Positions 1-6,072 of a DNA stretch of 6,251 nucleotides are shown piece after piece. Each line of letters begins with the position of its first letter. Positions within the stretch are counted from its first letter, which is position 1. The stretch is taken from contig JAFGRZ010000059.1 of NCBI GenBank assembly GCA_016934895.1, forward strand, positions 1 to 6,251, in the 5' to 3' direction. The position numbers and the translations under genes were made by a program. Source of the stretch: Candidatus Aminicenantota bacterium. GTDB taxonomy: Bacteria; Acidobacteriota; Aminicenantia; Aminicenantales; UBA8522. The notes below the pieces were generated by a model, which searched no databases, was not told where the DNA came from, and saw nothing but the letters and a program-made list of their open reading frames with translations.

Positions 1-258
1 ATCCGAATGGGTGCCCATCCGCTCAAAAATGATCCGCTTTTCTTCCATCTTGTAAATCAGCAACCAATCCGATTCGATATGGCATTCTCGTCGGCCTACA
101 TAGCTCCCGATGAGGCGATGGTCCCGGTGGATATCGTCAAGGGTTTCTCCGGCTAAAAGGGTCCTGGCGATGATTTTGAACTTTTCGAGATTCTTCCCCC
201 GACGAACGGCCCGCTTGACGTCTTTCTCGAACTGCTTGGTATAAACCGGGGAAACCAT
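1..258 (-). CDS. yafQ: YafQ-type mRNase toxin (RelE/ParE superfamily), 3' end cut by window edge
   Basis: The start codon overlaps the antitoxin stop by one base (TGATG on the minus strand), and 86 codons are readable before the window ends. The protein begins MVSPVYTKQFEKDVKRA and carries the YafQ signature: a DH..IGSY..RRECHIESDWLLIYK block (residues 46-70) and a C-terminal ERMGTHSD (79-86). YafQ toxins are ribosome-dependent endoribonucleases that cut mRNA in translating ribosomes. The histidines and aspartate important in E. coli YafQ have counterparts at H47, H60, D64 and H84, so the toxin looks active. Family members of about 90 residues end a few residues after the THSD/THAA motif, so probably only a handful of codons are missing, including the expected terminal Leu-Phe. 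The gene is co-transcribed with the upstream antitoxin, and the one-base overlap suggests translational coupling. The family call is firm. The exact C-terminus cannot be seen. Confidence 0.92.
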   Translation of the reverse strand, partial: MVSPVYTKQFEKDVKRAVRRGKNLEKFKIIARTLLAGETLDDIHRDHRLIGSYVGRRECHIESDWLLIYKMEEKRIIFERMGTHSD

Positions 259-518
259 CAAATCCCCAGTTTCTTGAACATATCGTCCGCATCCTCACAA
301 ATGACAAGATCACGCCCGGCGTCCGTCGACTCCAGCGTCCTTCTCGTCGTGGATGTCGGAATGGCGATATCGAACGGCAGCCGGCCGCGCAGTTCGACCT
401 GCTTGTAGAATATCGTTATCGCCTGGGTCGCGCTCATGCCAAGCCGACGGAAAACGCCTTCCGCACGGTCCTTTAGCTTCGGCTCAACCCGGGCCCGTAC
501 TGTCGCCGTTTTGCTCAT
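258..518 (-). CDS. dinJ: DinJ/RelB-family antitoxin
   Basis: This 86-residue protein is the expected partner of the YafQ-type toxin that follows with a one-base overlap. Residues 4-11 (TATVRARV) fit the N-terminal beta-strand of a ribbon-helix-helix DNA-binding fold. Residues 12-24 and 28-45 (helix beginning MSATQAITIFYKQ) fit its two helices. The LPFDIAIPTSTTRRTL segment (47-62) corresponds to the conserved 'PF-IPN-T' region of RelB/DinJ proteins. The C-terminal DADDMFKKLGI (76-86) resembles the element these antitoxins use to wrap and block the toxin. The start is supported by a GGAGGT Shine-Dalgarno at 525-530, six bases upstream. Family antitoxins usually repress their own operon as dimers and bind DNA better with toxin. 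A candidate operator palindrome lies at 547-564. No frameshift or missing element is seen. Confidence 0.9.
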   Translation of the reverse strand: MSKTATVRARVEPKLKDRAEGVFRRLGMSATQAITIFYKQVELRGRLPFDIAIPTSTTRRTLESTDAGRDLVICEDADDMFKKLGI

Positions 519-543
519 GATGCGACCTCCATTTCTGAATGGA

Positions 544-572
544 ATGGTAGCACAATTGGGCTACAAATGCAA
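544..572 (-). promoter_or_regulatory. Candidate promoter of the toxin-antitoxin operon
   Basis: Reading leftward, TTGCAT (567-572) is followed by a 17-base spacer and TACCAT (544-549). Spacing is ideal, but the hexamers are only moderate (3/6 and 4/6 matches to sigma-70 consensus). Transcription would begin near 537, just upstream of the antitoxin GGAGGT. The palindrome at 547-564 fills most of the spacer and part of the -10, a layout suited to repression by the antitoxin. This is inferred from sequence only. Confidence 0.5.
547..564. promoter_or_regulatory. Candidate antitoxin operator (18-bp palindrome)
   Basis: GTAGCACAATTGGGCTAC is an inverted repeat centred between 555 and 556. Eight of nine base pairs are symmetric, and only the 552/559 pair mismatches. 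It has a CAATTG core flanked by GTAGC/GCTAC arms. It lies 29 bases upstream of the antitoxin start and overlaps the candidate promoter. Ribbon-helix-helix antitoxins of this class typically bind such palindromes to autoregulate. Binding by this antitoxin is inferred. Confidence 0.6.
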
Positions 573-626
573 ACCTGTTTCTTTCTATCACCTGTCTCCG
601 CAGATTGGAAGTTCTTCTGGCCGCAT

Positions 627-655
627 TTGACTCCCCTCTTTTTTATTAATATCAT
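627..655 (+). promoter_or_regulatory. Sigma-70-type promoter for the AsmA-like/DUF1318 operon
   Basis: TTGACT (627-632), a 17-base pyrimidine- then AT-rich spacer, and TATCAT (650-655) give 5/6 matches in both hexamers with ideal spacing. Transcription would start near 662, leaving a leader of about 74 bases before the ATG at 736. It is the only good rightward promoter seen before this operon, and it does not overlap the leftward toxin-antitoxin promoter. Confidence 0.7.
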
Positions 656-673
656 TGGCTCAAATCGCCCAAA

Positions 674-691
674 GATTCCGGGCAAGGAATC
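674..691 (+). other. Small inverted repeat in the leader of the AsmA-like gene
   Basis: GATTCC (674-679) and GGAATC (686-691) form a perfect 6-bp stem around a 6-base loop (gggcaa), within the predicted 5' leader. There is no U-tract after it, so it is not a terminator. It could be a leader hairpin, a protein-binding site or chance. Confidence 0.35.
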
Positions 692-735
692 CGGAAGAGG
701 AATTCATTATCCATTAGGATGAGGCGTCGGTCGTT

Positions 736-3700
736 ATGAGGAAAAGCCTGAAGAGAGTCTTGAAATTCGGAGGGCTCGCCTTGGGCAGCATCGTTATCCT
801 CCTCGCCGTCGCCGCGCTGCTCGTCCTCTTCGACAAGCCGCTCGTCAAAAGGGTCGCCCAGAGCTACATCGCCAAAAAGGCCGGCTTTCCCATCCAGATC
901 GGCAAGCTCGACTATGAATTTTTTCCTCTCCGGGTCATGGTCTCGGATGTCAGGACGACTTATCGATCACCCATCTTTACGACGGATGTCGCCGTCAGCC
1001 GGATCGAGGCCGCGGGCAACCTCAGGAAGCTTCTCAAGGGAATAAAGCCGGCGTTTGAAAAGGTCGATGTCGATATCGCGGAGCTCCGCTTCGACCAGGA
1101 AAAAATTTCCCCTGTGCCGATCGATTTCCGGGGCATTCTGCAGCAAACTTCCAGCATCCTGGCGTATACACGGCAGGCATCGATCGCGTGCGGCCGCCTG
1201 ACCATTGCGCTTCCCGGCCAGAGTTTCGCGTTCGATAATCTCACCCTGGCGCTCTCCGAGGCCGCCGCGGCAAACGTCTATGACCTCCGTCTGGCGTCCA
1301 ATAAGGTCACCGCCGGGATGAACGAAGGACGCCTGTCCCTGGAATCGCCCCTGCGCGTTGACGGCAGCCTGACACTCGCTCCGTCCGTGGCAGGGAACCT
1401 CCGCCTTGCGCTCGACGCGTCTCGTATCACCGCCGCCGGGAGAGTCCACATCCTCAAGGACCTGACCCTCAACATCGATGGGGCCTGGAACGCGTCTGAG
1501 AACAGACTCCAAGTCGATAAGCTGGCTCTCGCCGTCCCCGGGCTCGTCGCCTTGTCCGGCTCCGGTTCTGCCGGGCTCAACAAGCCGCTCTCCCTCGAGG
1601 CCTCGGGCGACTACCGCTTCGAGAGCCTGGAATCCTTGGCCGTCGTGCTCGGCCCTTCCCTTCCCCCGGACTTCAGGGATGTCCGCCTCCGGGGCCGGAG
1701 CCGGCTCGCGGGGACATATACGCTGTCCCTGGGTTCGGACGCCAAAGCGGGCCGCCTCGAAGCTTCGCTCGAGCTCGACCGCTTCGGTCTGGAGTATGAC
1801 AAAGCCGGGACCCCTCTCAAGCTGGGACTTTCCGGGACGCTCAGGGCCGCCGCGTCGGCCGCCAGCGTCAAGAACGCCTCCAAAAAACCGGTCCCGCTCA
1901 CGGCCACCCTCAACTTCGACAGCCTGACCACGGAATATGCCGGACCCGGCCTGCGCTTGCCCTTGAAGCTAAAGCTTTCAGGAAAGATCAAGGCCGAAGG
2001 CAGTGCCCCCGACTTTCGGGCCTCAGCCGACATCCGGTCCGCGCTGGGAGCCGTATCACTCAAAAACCTGAATATCAAGAATTCTTCAATCCGCCTACTG
2101 GCCGAGGGCGGAAAGGATTCCGCAAATATATCCCGTTTGGATGCGGCGCTTGAGGGAGTGTCCGTTTCGCTCCCCTGCAACAAGAACCTTTCCTTCGACA
2201 CGGTTGAAGCCAACGGCGCCGCCCGCGCCAACATCGCCCGGAAATCCGTTGTCGTCTCCAACCTCGACGTGCAGCTTCCCACCCTGTCTCCGCTCCGCCT
2301 TTCGGGGCGCTTCGATGCGGCGCCCCGCGGCGTCAAGCAGGCGCACCTCGAAAGCCGGGAACTGAAGATCCCGGCCCTACGCGAGCTTCTCGGACCCTTT
2401 CTTCTTCCTGCCCTGGACGACTGGAAGGCCGATGGATCCATGAACATTGTGCTCGACGCGAAGAACCGCTTCCGCCCGGGCGCGGGCTGGGAATTCTCCG
2501 GCGATGCCGATATCTCCGGGATGACATTCAACGACCCCACGTTCACCATCGCCTCCGACTCGCTCAGCCCCCATATCCGGTTCCAGGGCGACTACGAACT
2601 CTCCACGGGTGGCATCAAGTCCACCGGCACGCTCGAATTGGCCAGCGGCGAATCCCTCTGGAAGGAATTATATATCTCCTGGAGCAAACACCCCCTTAAG
2701 GCCGACCTCGCCGGCCGCTATGAACCCGCCTCCGGGACGATCGAGGGCCTTTCAGTCAACTTCGCGTTTCCCGGGCTCGGAGAGGTGAGCATCGCCGGGG
2801 ACGTCCGCCTCACACCGTCTTTATCCTTCGACCTCACCACCGGTGCGAACGTCGGACTCGAGCCTCTCTATTCCCTGTATTCCCAGTCCGGCGTTCCTCC
2901 GGAAAACCGCCTGCATCTCGCCGGGGAGATTGCGGCCGACCTCGCCCTCAGGCAAGACAAAAGCGGAACAACGGTCGACGGCCGCGTGAAAGTCGATGCG
3001 AGCGACATCGAGAATCACGCCGCCAACTTGTCGATGCGAGGCCTCAAAGCGGAGCTGCCGGTCCATCTCCAGTTCGGCGAGGCCCCGCCCGCTGCAGAAG
3101 ACGATGACTCTTCTCACGGCCGGGACTTGGCGCTGCCCGGCCGCGGCGGGCCCGCCGACAAAGGCATCCTCGAAATCCTTGAAATCCGCATGCCTTCGCT
3201 CACGCTTCAGCCTCCGGTCCTAAACGTCCACGCCGGGACAAATGCCTATCAGATCGAAAACTTCACGCTGGATCTCTTCGGCGGCCGACTCGAGTTCAGC
3301 GAGATCGCGTTGATGATCGACCCCGCGGCGGGGGGATTCCATGGGACCGCGTCGCTGCGCCTGCCCGAGCTCGACCTATCCAGTCTGCCCGTGGCTACGG
3401 CCCAATTCCCGTTGACCGGCATAGCGAAGATCGACTTTCCCGTCCTGGACATCACGCCCGCCGGGATCACGACCAAAGGAGAGGCCGGCATCGACATTTT
3501 CGGCGGCCGGGTTGTCGTCAGGAACCTTGCCGTCTCGAACCCCCTGGCCAAGGGCCGGAAGATCTCGGGCGACGTCGAGCTCCGGGACCTGAACCTGAAG
3601 AAGATCACCGACATCGTCCCGTTCGGCGAGATGACCGGGATCATCAAGGGCGAGATCCGCGGCCTGACGATTTCGTACGGGCAGCCCGAAAGCTTCGTCT

Positions 3701-4059
3701 TGAGCCTGGAGTCCGTGCCGCGGAAGGGCGTCTCCCAGACTTTCAGCCTGAAAGCCGTCGATAACCTGACCGTCTTGAGCTCAGGACAAAAGGCGTCCGC
3801 CGGCATGGGCCAGTTTTTTATGCGTTTCATCCGCGGCTTCCGCTACGCCAAGATCGGCATCGTCAGCACGCTGAAAAACGACATCTTCACCCTCAACGGG
3901 ACGATCCATGATAACGGCCTCGAATACCTGGTGAAGAAACCGGCGCTTTTTGGTATAAATGTCATCAACAGGATGCCGGACAAGAAAATCAGCTTCAAGG
4001 AAATGATGAGCCGGCTCGAGCGCGTCGGGCAATCGGAAGCCCAGCCGGAGAAAAAATAA
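736..4059 (+). CDS. Large AsmA/YdbH-like inner-membrane-anchored intermembrane bridge protein
   Basis: This 1107-residue protein has the AsmA-type layout: a basic N-terminus (MRKSLKRVLK), one membrane anchor at about residues 11-32, then a long periplasmic body of alternating beta-strands. The sequence just after the anchor (VAQSYIAKKAGFPIQIGKLDYEFFPLRVMVSDV) is the classic AsmA-type entry. Two related motifs near the C-terminus, LDLFGGRLEFSEI (845-857) and IDIFGGRVVVRNL (919-931), suggest repeating units. An acidic, Gly/Pro-rich, probably disordered insert sits at about 781-810. The ending (residues 1036-1100, with EYLVKKPALFGINVIN) is distinctive. AsmA-like proteins (TamB, YhdP, YdbH) form hydrophobic-grooved rods that move phospholipid between membranes. 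The YdbH assignment rests mainly on the downstream DUF1318 gene and the FGG-motif region; E. coli YdbH is shorter, at roughly 880 residues. The start is chosen for the signal anchor. Its Shine-Dalgarno (AGGATGAGG, 716-724) is imperfect, 11 bases away. A generic AsmA or DUF748-type annotation is the alternative. Confidence 0.82.
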   Translation: MRKSLKRVLKFGGLALGSIVILLAVAALLVLFDKPLVKRVAQSYIAKKAGFPIQIGKLDYEFFPLRVMVSDVRTTYRSPIFTTDVAVSRIEAAGNLRKLLKGIKPAFEKVDVDIAELRFDQEKISPVPIDFRGILQQTSSILAYTRQASIACGRLTIALPGQSFAFDNLTLALSEAAAANVYDLRLASNKVTAGMNEGRLSLESPLRVDGSLTLAPSVAGNLRLALDASRITAAGRVHILKDLTLNIDGAWNASENRLQVDKLALAVPGLVALSGSGSAGLNKPLSLEASGDYRFESLESLAVVLGPSLPPDFRDVRLRGRSRLAGTYTLSLGSDAKAGRLEASLELDRFGLEYDKAGTPLKLGLSGTLRAAASAASVKNASKKPVPLTATLNFDSLTTEYAGPGLRLPLKLKLSGKIKAEGSAPDFRASADIRSALGAVSLKNLNIKNSSIRLLAEGGKDSANISRLDAALEGVSVSLPCNKNLSFDTVEANGAARANIARKSVVVSNLDVQLPTLSPLRLSGRFDAAPRGVKQAHLESRELKIPALRELLGPFLLPALDDWKADGSMNIVLDAKNRFRPGAGWEFSGDADISGMTFNDPTFTIASDSLSPHIRFQGDYELSTGGIKSTGTLELASGESLWKELYISWSKHPLKADLAGRYEPASGTIEGLSVNFAFPGLGEVSIAGDVRLTPSLSFDLTTGANVGLEPLYSLYSQSGVPPENRLHLAGEIAADLALRQDKSGTTVDGRVKVDASDIENHAANLSMRGLKAELPVHLQFGEAPPAAEDDDSSHGRDLALPGRGGPADKGILEILEIRMPSLTLQPPVLNVHAGTNAYQIENFTLDLFGGRLEFSEIALMIDPAAGGFHGTASLRLPELDLSSLPVATAQFPLTGIAKIDFPVLDITPAGITTKGEAGIDIFGGRVVVRNLAVSNPLAKGRKISGDVELRDLNLKKITDIVPFGEMTGIIKGEIRGLTISYGQPESFVLSLESVPRKGVSQTFSLKAVDNLTVLSSGQKASAGMGQFFMRFIRGFRYAKIGIVSTLKNDIFTLNGTIHDNGLEYLVKKPALFGINVINRMPDKKISFKEMMSRLERVGQSEAQPEKK

Positions 4060-4077
4060 CCCAAGGAGGAGCCCCCC

Positions 4078-4677
4078 ATGAAAACAAGACACCTCGGATT
4101 CGGAGCGGCCGCGGCCGCGATAGCCCTGGTTCTTGCCTGCATCACGGTCAACATCTATTTCCCGGAGGCAACGGTCAAGCAGGCGGCCGACGAGATCGTC
4201 GAGGAGATCCGGAAAAGGGACGCCAAGGACCAGACGGCGGCCGAGACCGTCCGGGAAGAGGCGCGGTCCGTCCTCCGGTCGACCGGATTCCGCTTCGTCC
4301 CGGCGGCGTTCGCCCAGGAGGAGACGACCGTGTCCAACCCGGCCATCCGGGCGCTCAAGGAGTCGATGAAACAGAGGTTCCCGAACCTCAAGCCCTTCTA
4401 TGACTCCGGCAACGTCGGCGAGACGAACGACGGCCGGGTCGAGATCCGGGACGAAGGCGGCCTGGACCTCAAGACCAAAGCCGCCCTGCGGGGAATGGTC
4501 AAGGACGAAAACAGCGACCGGACAAAGCTCTACGCCGAGGTGGCCAAGGCCCTCAACATCGAGGCCGGCCAAATCGACCGCATCCGGAAGATCTTCGCCG
4601 AGAGCTGGCAGAGAGACGCCTCTCCCGGCTGGTGGATCCAGAAGGAATCCGGAGAGTGGGTCAAAAAGCCGGCTTGA
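4078..4677 (+). CDS. DUF1318 lipoprotein: apparent YnbE-YdbL fusion
   Basis: This 199-residue lipoprotein lies 18 bases after the AsmA-like gene, with AAGGAGG at 4063-4069. A type II signal peptide ends in a VLAC lipobox with Cys21. The next residue is Ile, not Asp, so outer-membrane sorting is expected. The mature start ITVNIYFPE (22-30) resembles the beta-strand region of the small outer-membrane lipoprotein YnbE. A charged, probably helical stretch follows (33-67). Residues 75-82 (PAAFAQEE) look like a signal-peptidase-I site. Residues 111-197 match YdbL/DUF1318: GNVGETNDG (111-119), a helical core with LYAEVAKALNIE (151-162), and a closing PGWWIQKESGEWVKK (183-197). In E. coli, YnbE is the outer-membrane partner of YdbH and YdbL is a separate periplasmic helper. 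Here both seem joined in one chain. Family membership is firm; the fusion reading is inference from motif order. Confidence 0.86.
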   Translation: MKTRHLGFGAAAAAIALVLACITVNIYFPEATVKQAADEIVEEIRKRDAKDQTAAETVREEARSVLRSTGFRFVPAAFAQEETTVSNPAIRALKESMKQRFPNLKPFYDSGNVGETNDGRVEIRDEGGLDLKTKAALRGMVKDENSDRTKLYAEVAKALNIEAGQIDRIRKIFAESWQRDASPGWWIQKESGEWVKKPA

Positions 4678-4683
4678 CCCGCT
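4655..4683. terminator. Hairpin at the convergent gene junction, possible terminator
   Basis: AGTGGGTCAA (4655-4664) pairs with TTGACCCGCT (4674-4683) over 10 bp, with a single U-G wobble on the plus-strand RNA. The 9-base loop is AAAGCCGGC. The hairpin contains the stop codon of the DUF1318 gene (4675-4677). A short GTTTT (4692-4696) follows 8 bases later, so it is not a canonical intrinsic terminator. It sits between two convergent genes only 18 bases apart and could serve both, or simply protect 3' ends. Confidence 0.4.
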
Positions 4684-4695
4684 GATCGCCCGTTT

Positions 4696-5898
4696 TCACT
4701 GAATAACGCCGTATTTCTTCCCGACCTTGGTGAAAGCCGCGATGGCCCTGTCGAGGTGCTCTTTTTCGTGCGCGGCGGAAAGCTGGACCCGGATCCTTGC
4801 CTGACCCTTGGGGACGACGGGATAGTAGAAGCCGATGACATAGATCCCCTCGCTGAGCAGGTCTCGGGCCATGTCCTGGGAAAGCTTGGCGTCATTCTCA
4901 AACTTACCGAGCAGGATCGGGCAGATCGGATGATCGCTCGGCGGGATGTCGAAGCCGGCCTCGGCCATCTGGCTCCGGAAGTATTTATAGTTGAACTCCA
5001 GCTTGTCGCGAAGATCGGTCGTCTCCGTGAGGAGGTCGAAAATAGCGATCGAAGTGGCGATGACGACCGGCGAGACGGTGTTGCTGAAGAGATAGGGCCT
5101 GGAGCGCTGCCGGTAGAGGCCGATAACTTCTTTCCGTCCGGAAGCGAAGCCTCCGGAAGACCCGCCCAGCGCCTTCCCCAAGGTGCCGGTGATGAGGTCG
5201 ATTTTCCCGGTGACGTTCCGGTACTCCGGGGTACCGCGGCCCGTCTTCCCGATGAATCCGGTCGCGTGGGCGTCATCGACCATAACCAGGGCGTTGTATT
5301 TTTCGGCCAGGGGGACGATCTCGTGGAGCTTGGCGATGTCCCCGTCCATCGAAAAAACGCCGTCGGTGGCGATCATCCGGTACCGCTTGTTCTGCGTGTC
5401 CTTGAGCTTGGCCTCGAGGTCGGTCATGTCGCCGTGCTTGTAGATGAATCTCTCCGCTTTGCACAGCCGGATGCCGTCGATGACCGAGGCGTGGTTGAGC
5501 TGGTCGGTGATGACGGCGTCATCGGCGGAGAGCAGGGGCTCGAAAACGCCGCCGTTGGCGTCGAAACAGGCCGCGTAGAGGATGGTGTCCTCGGTCCCAA
5601 GAAATTGGCTGATCTTGTCCTCCAGGACCTTGTGAATATCCTGGGTCCCGCAGATGAACCGGACGGAGCTCATGCCGTAGCCCCATTTATCGAGCGCCTC
5701 GTGCGCCGCCTGGATGACCTTAGGATGGCTGGACAGGCCGAGATAATTGTTGGCGCAGAAGTTGAGGACCTTTCCGCCGCCCTTGACATCGATCTCGGCG
5801 CCCTGCGGGGTCATGATGATCCTCTCTTCTTTGAACAGGCCCGCGTCGCGGATGGACTGCAGCTCTTTGGCCAGATTGTCTTTCACATTTCCGTACAT
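4696..5898 (-). CDS. kbl: Glycine C-acetyltransferase (2-amino-3-ketobutyrate CoA ligase)
   Basis: This cytosolic PLP enzyme splits 2-amino-3-ketobutyrate with CoA into glycine and acetyl-CoA, the second step of threonine degradation. The 400-residue length matches the family (398 in E. coli), with co-linear conservation throughout. Visible motifs are NFCANNYLGL (46-55), VRFICGTQ (79-86), NHASVIDG (135-142, with the PLP-stacking His136), TDGVFSMDG (178-186), VDDAHATGF (207-215, with PLP-contacting Asp208 and His211), TGTLGKALGGSSGG (237-250, with Schiff-base Lys242), RQRSRPYLFSN (263-273), and FYYPVVPKGQARIR (357-370, with substrate-carboxylate Arg370). The start is the ATG at 5898. An in-frame ATG at 5913 is rejected because the AAGGAGG at 5904-5910 lies between the two. 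Related alpha-oxoamine synthases (BioF, HemA, Spt) are less likely given the near-identical Kbl motifs. The gene is divergent from a probable threonine dehydrogenase at 6073 and convergent with the DUF1318 gene. Confidence 0.97.
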   Translation of the reverse strand: MYGNVKDNLAKELQSIRDAGLFKEERIIMTPQGAEIDVKGGGKVLNFCANNYLGLSSHPKVIQAAHEALDKWGYGMSSVRFICGTQDIHKVLEDKISQFLGTEDTILYAACFDANGGVFEPLLSADDAVITDQLNHASVIDGIRLCKAERFIYKHGDMTDLEAKLKDTQNKRYRMIATDGVFSMDGDIAKLHEIVPLAEKYNALVMVDDAHATGFIGKTGRGTPEYRNVTGKIDLITGTLGKALGGSSGGFASGRKEVIGLYRQRSRPYLFSNTVSPVVIATSIAIFDLLTETTDLRDKLEFNYKYFRSQMAEAGFDIPPSDHPICPILLGKFENDAKLSQDMARDLLSEGIYVIGFYYPVVPKGQARIRVQLSAAHEKEHLDRAIAAFTKVGKKYGVIQ

Positions 5899-5903
5899 AA
5901 AAA

Positions 5904-5910
5904 CCTCCTT
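5904..5910 (-). promoter_or_regulatory. Ribosome binding site that sets the kbl start
   Basis: AAGGAGG on the minus strand lies 5 bases upstream of the ATG at 5898. It would be inside the coding region if translation began at the ATG at 5913. The predicted transcription start near 5918 would leave that upstream ATG almost no leader, so the downstream start is preferred. Confidence 0.88.
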
Positions 5911-5924
5911 CATCGAGTTTCTAG

Positions 5925-5953
5925 ACTATAGCGATACCGCCGGGCTTTGTCAA
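5925..5953 (-). promoter_or_regulatory. Strong sigma-70-type promoter for kbl
   Basis: On the minus strand, TTGACA (5948-5953, perfect) is followed by a 17-base spacer and TATAGT (5925-5930, 5/6). Transcription would start near 5918, about 20 bases before the kbl ATG. No obvious operator palindrome overlaps it. Confidence 0.8.
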
Positions 5954-5987
5954 TTCTTTTCCGGCGCCTGCAAAGTCTCTTCTCCTG

Positions 5988-6017
5988 TTGCCATCCGGGA
6001 CGGGGTTGTGCTATAAG
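5988..6017 (+). promoter_or_regulatory. Sigma-70-type promoter for the SDR dehydrogenase
   Basis: TTGCCA (5988-5993, 5/6), an 18-base spacer and TATAAG (6012-6017, 5/6) fit a sigma-70 promoter. The start site would be near 6024 and the leader about 49 bases. An 8-base direct repeat, CCATCCGG, occurs at 5991-5998 and 6024-6031, flanking the -10 about three helical turns apart. This may be a regulator site or chance. Confidence 0.65.
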
Positions 6018-6072
6018 AGAGTCCCATCCGGCCTTTCCGGTCGTAACGATTCTATCCACAAGGAGGTCATTC

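Noticed and set aside
436..630. A 64-codon plus-strand frame over the antitoxin start and the control region
   Set aside because: It overlaps the antitoxin gene and its promoter, lacks a ribosome binding site and shows no conserved features.
674..691. The leader hairpin as a riboswitch or attenuator
   Set aside because: There is a single 6-bp stem with no U-tract, conserved aptamer-like structure or leader peptide, so it is kept only as an inverted repeat.
1611..2549. A 312-codon minus-strand open frame within the AsmA-like gene, with other long frames nearby
   Set aside because: Composition is Arg/Ser/Pro-rich shadow protein, no family is recognised, and the plus-strand frame shows coherent AsmA-type strands throughout.
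3781..4572. A 263-codon minus-strand open frame spanning the AsmA-like/DUF1318 junction
   Set aside because: It runs antisense across two well-supported genes and their intergenic Shine-Dalgarno and has no recognisable motif.
4756..5931. A 391-codon open frame on the plus strand opposite kbl
   Set aside because: It is the antisense shadow of a clearly conserved kbl, kept open by high GC at third positions. It has no Shine-Dalgarno and no recognisable domain.
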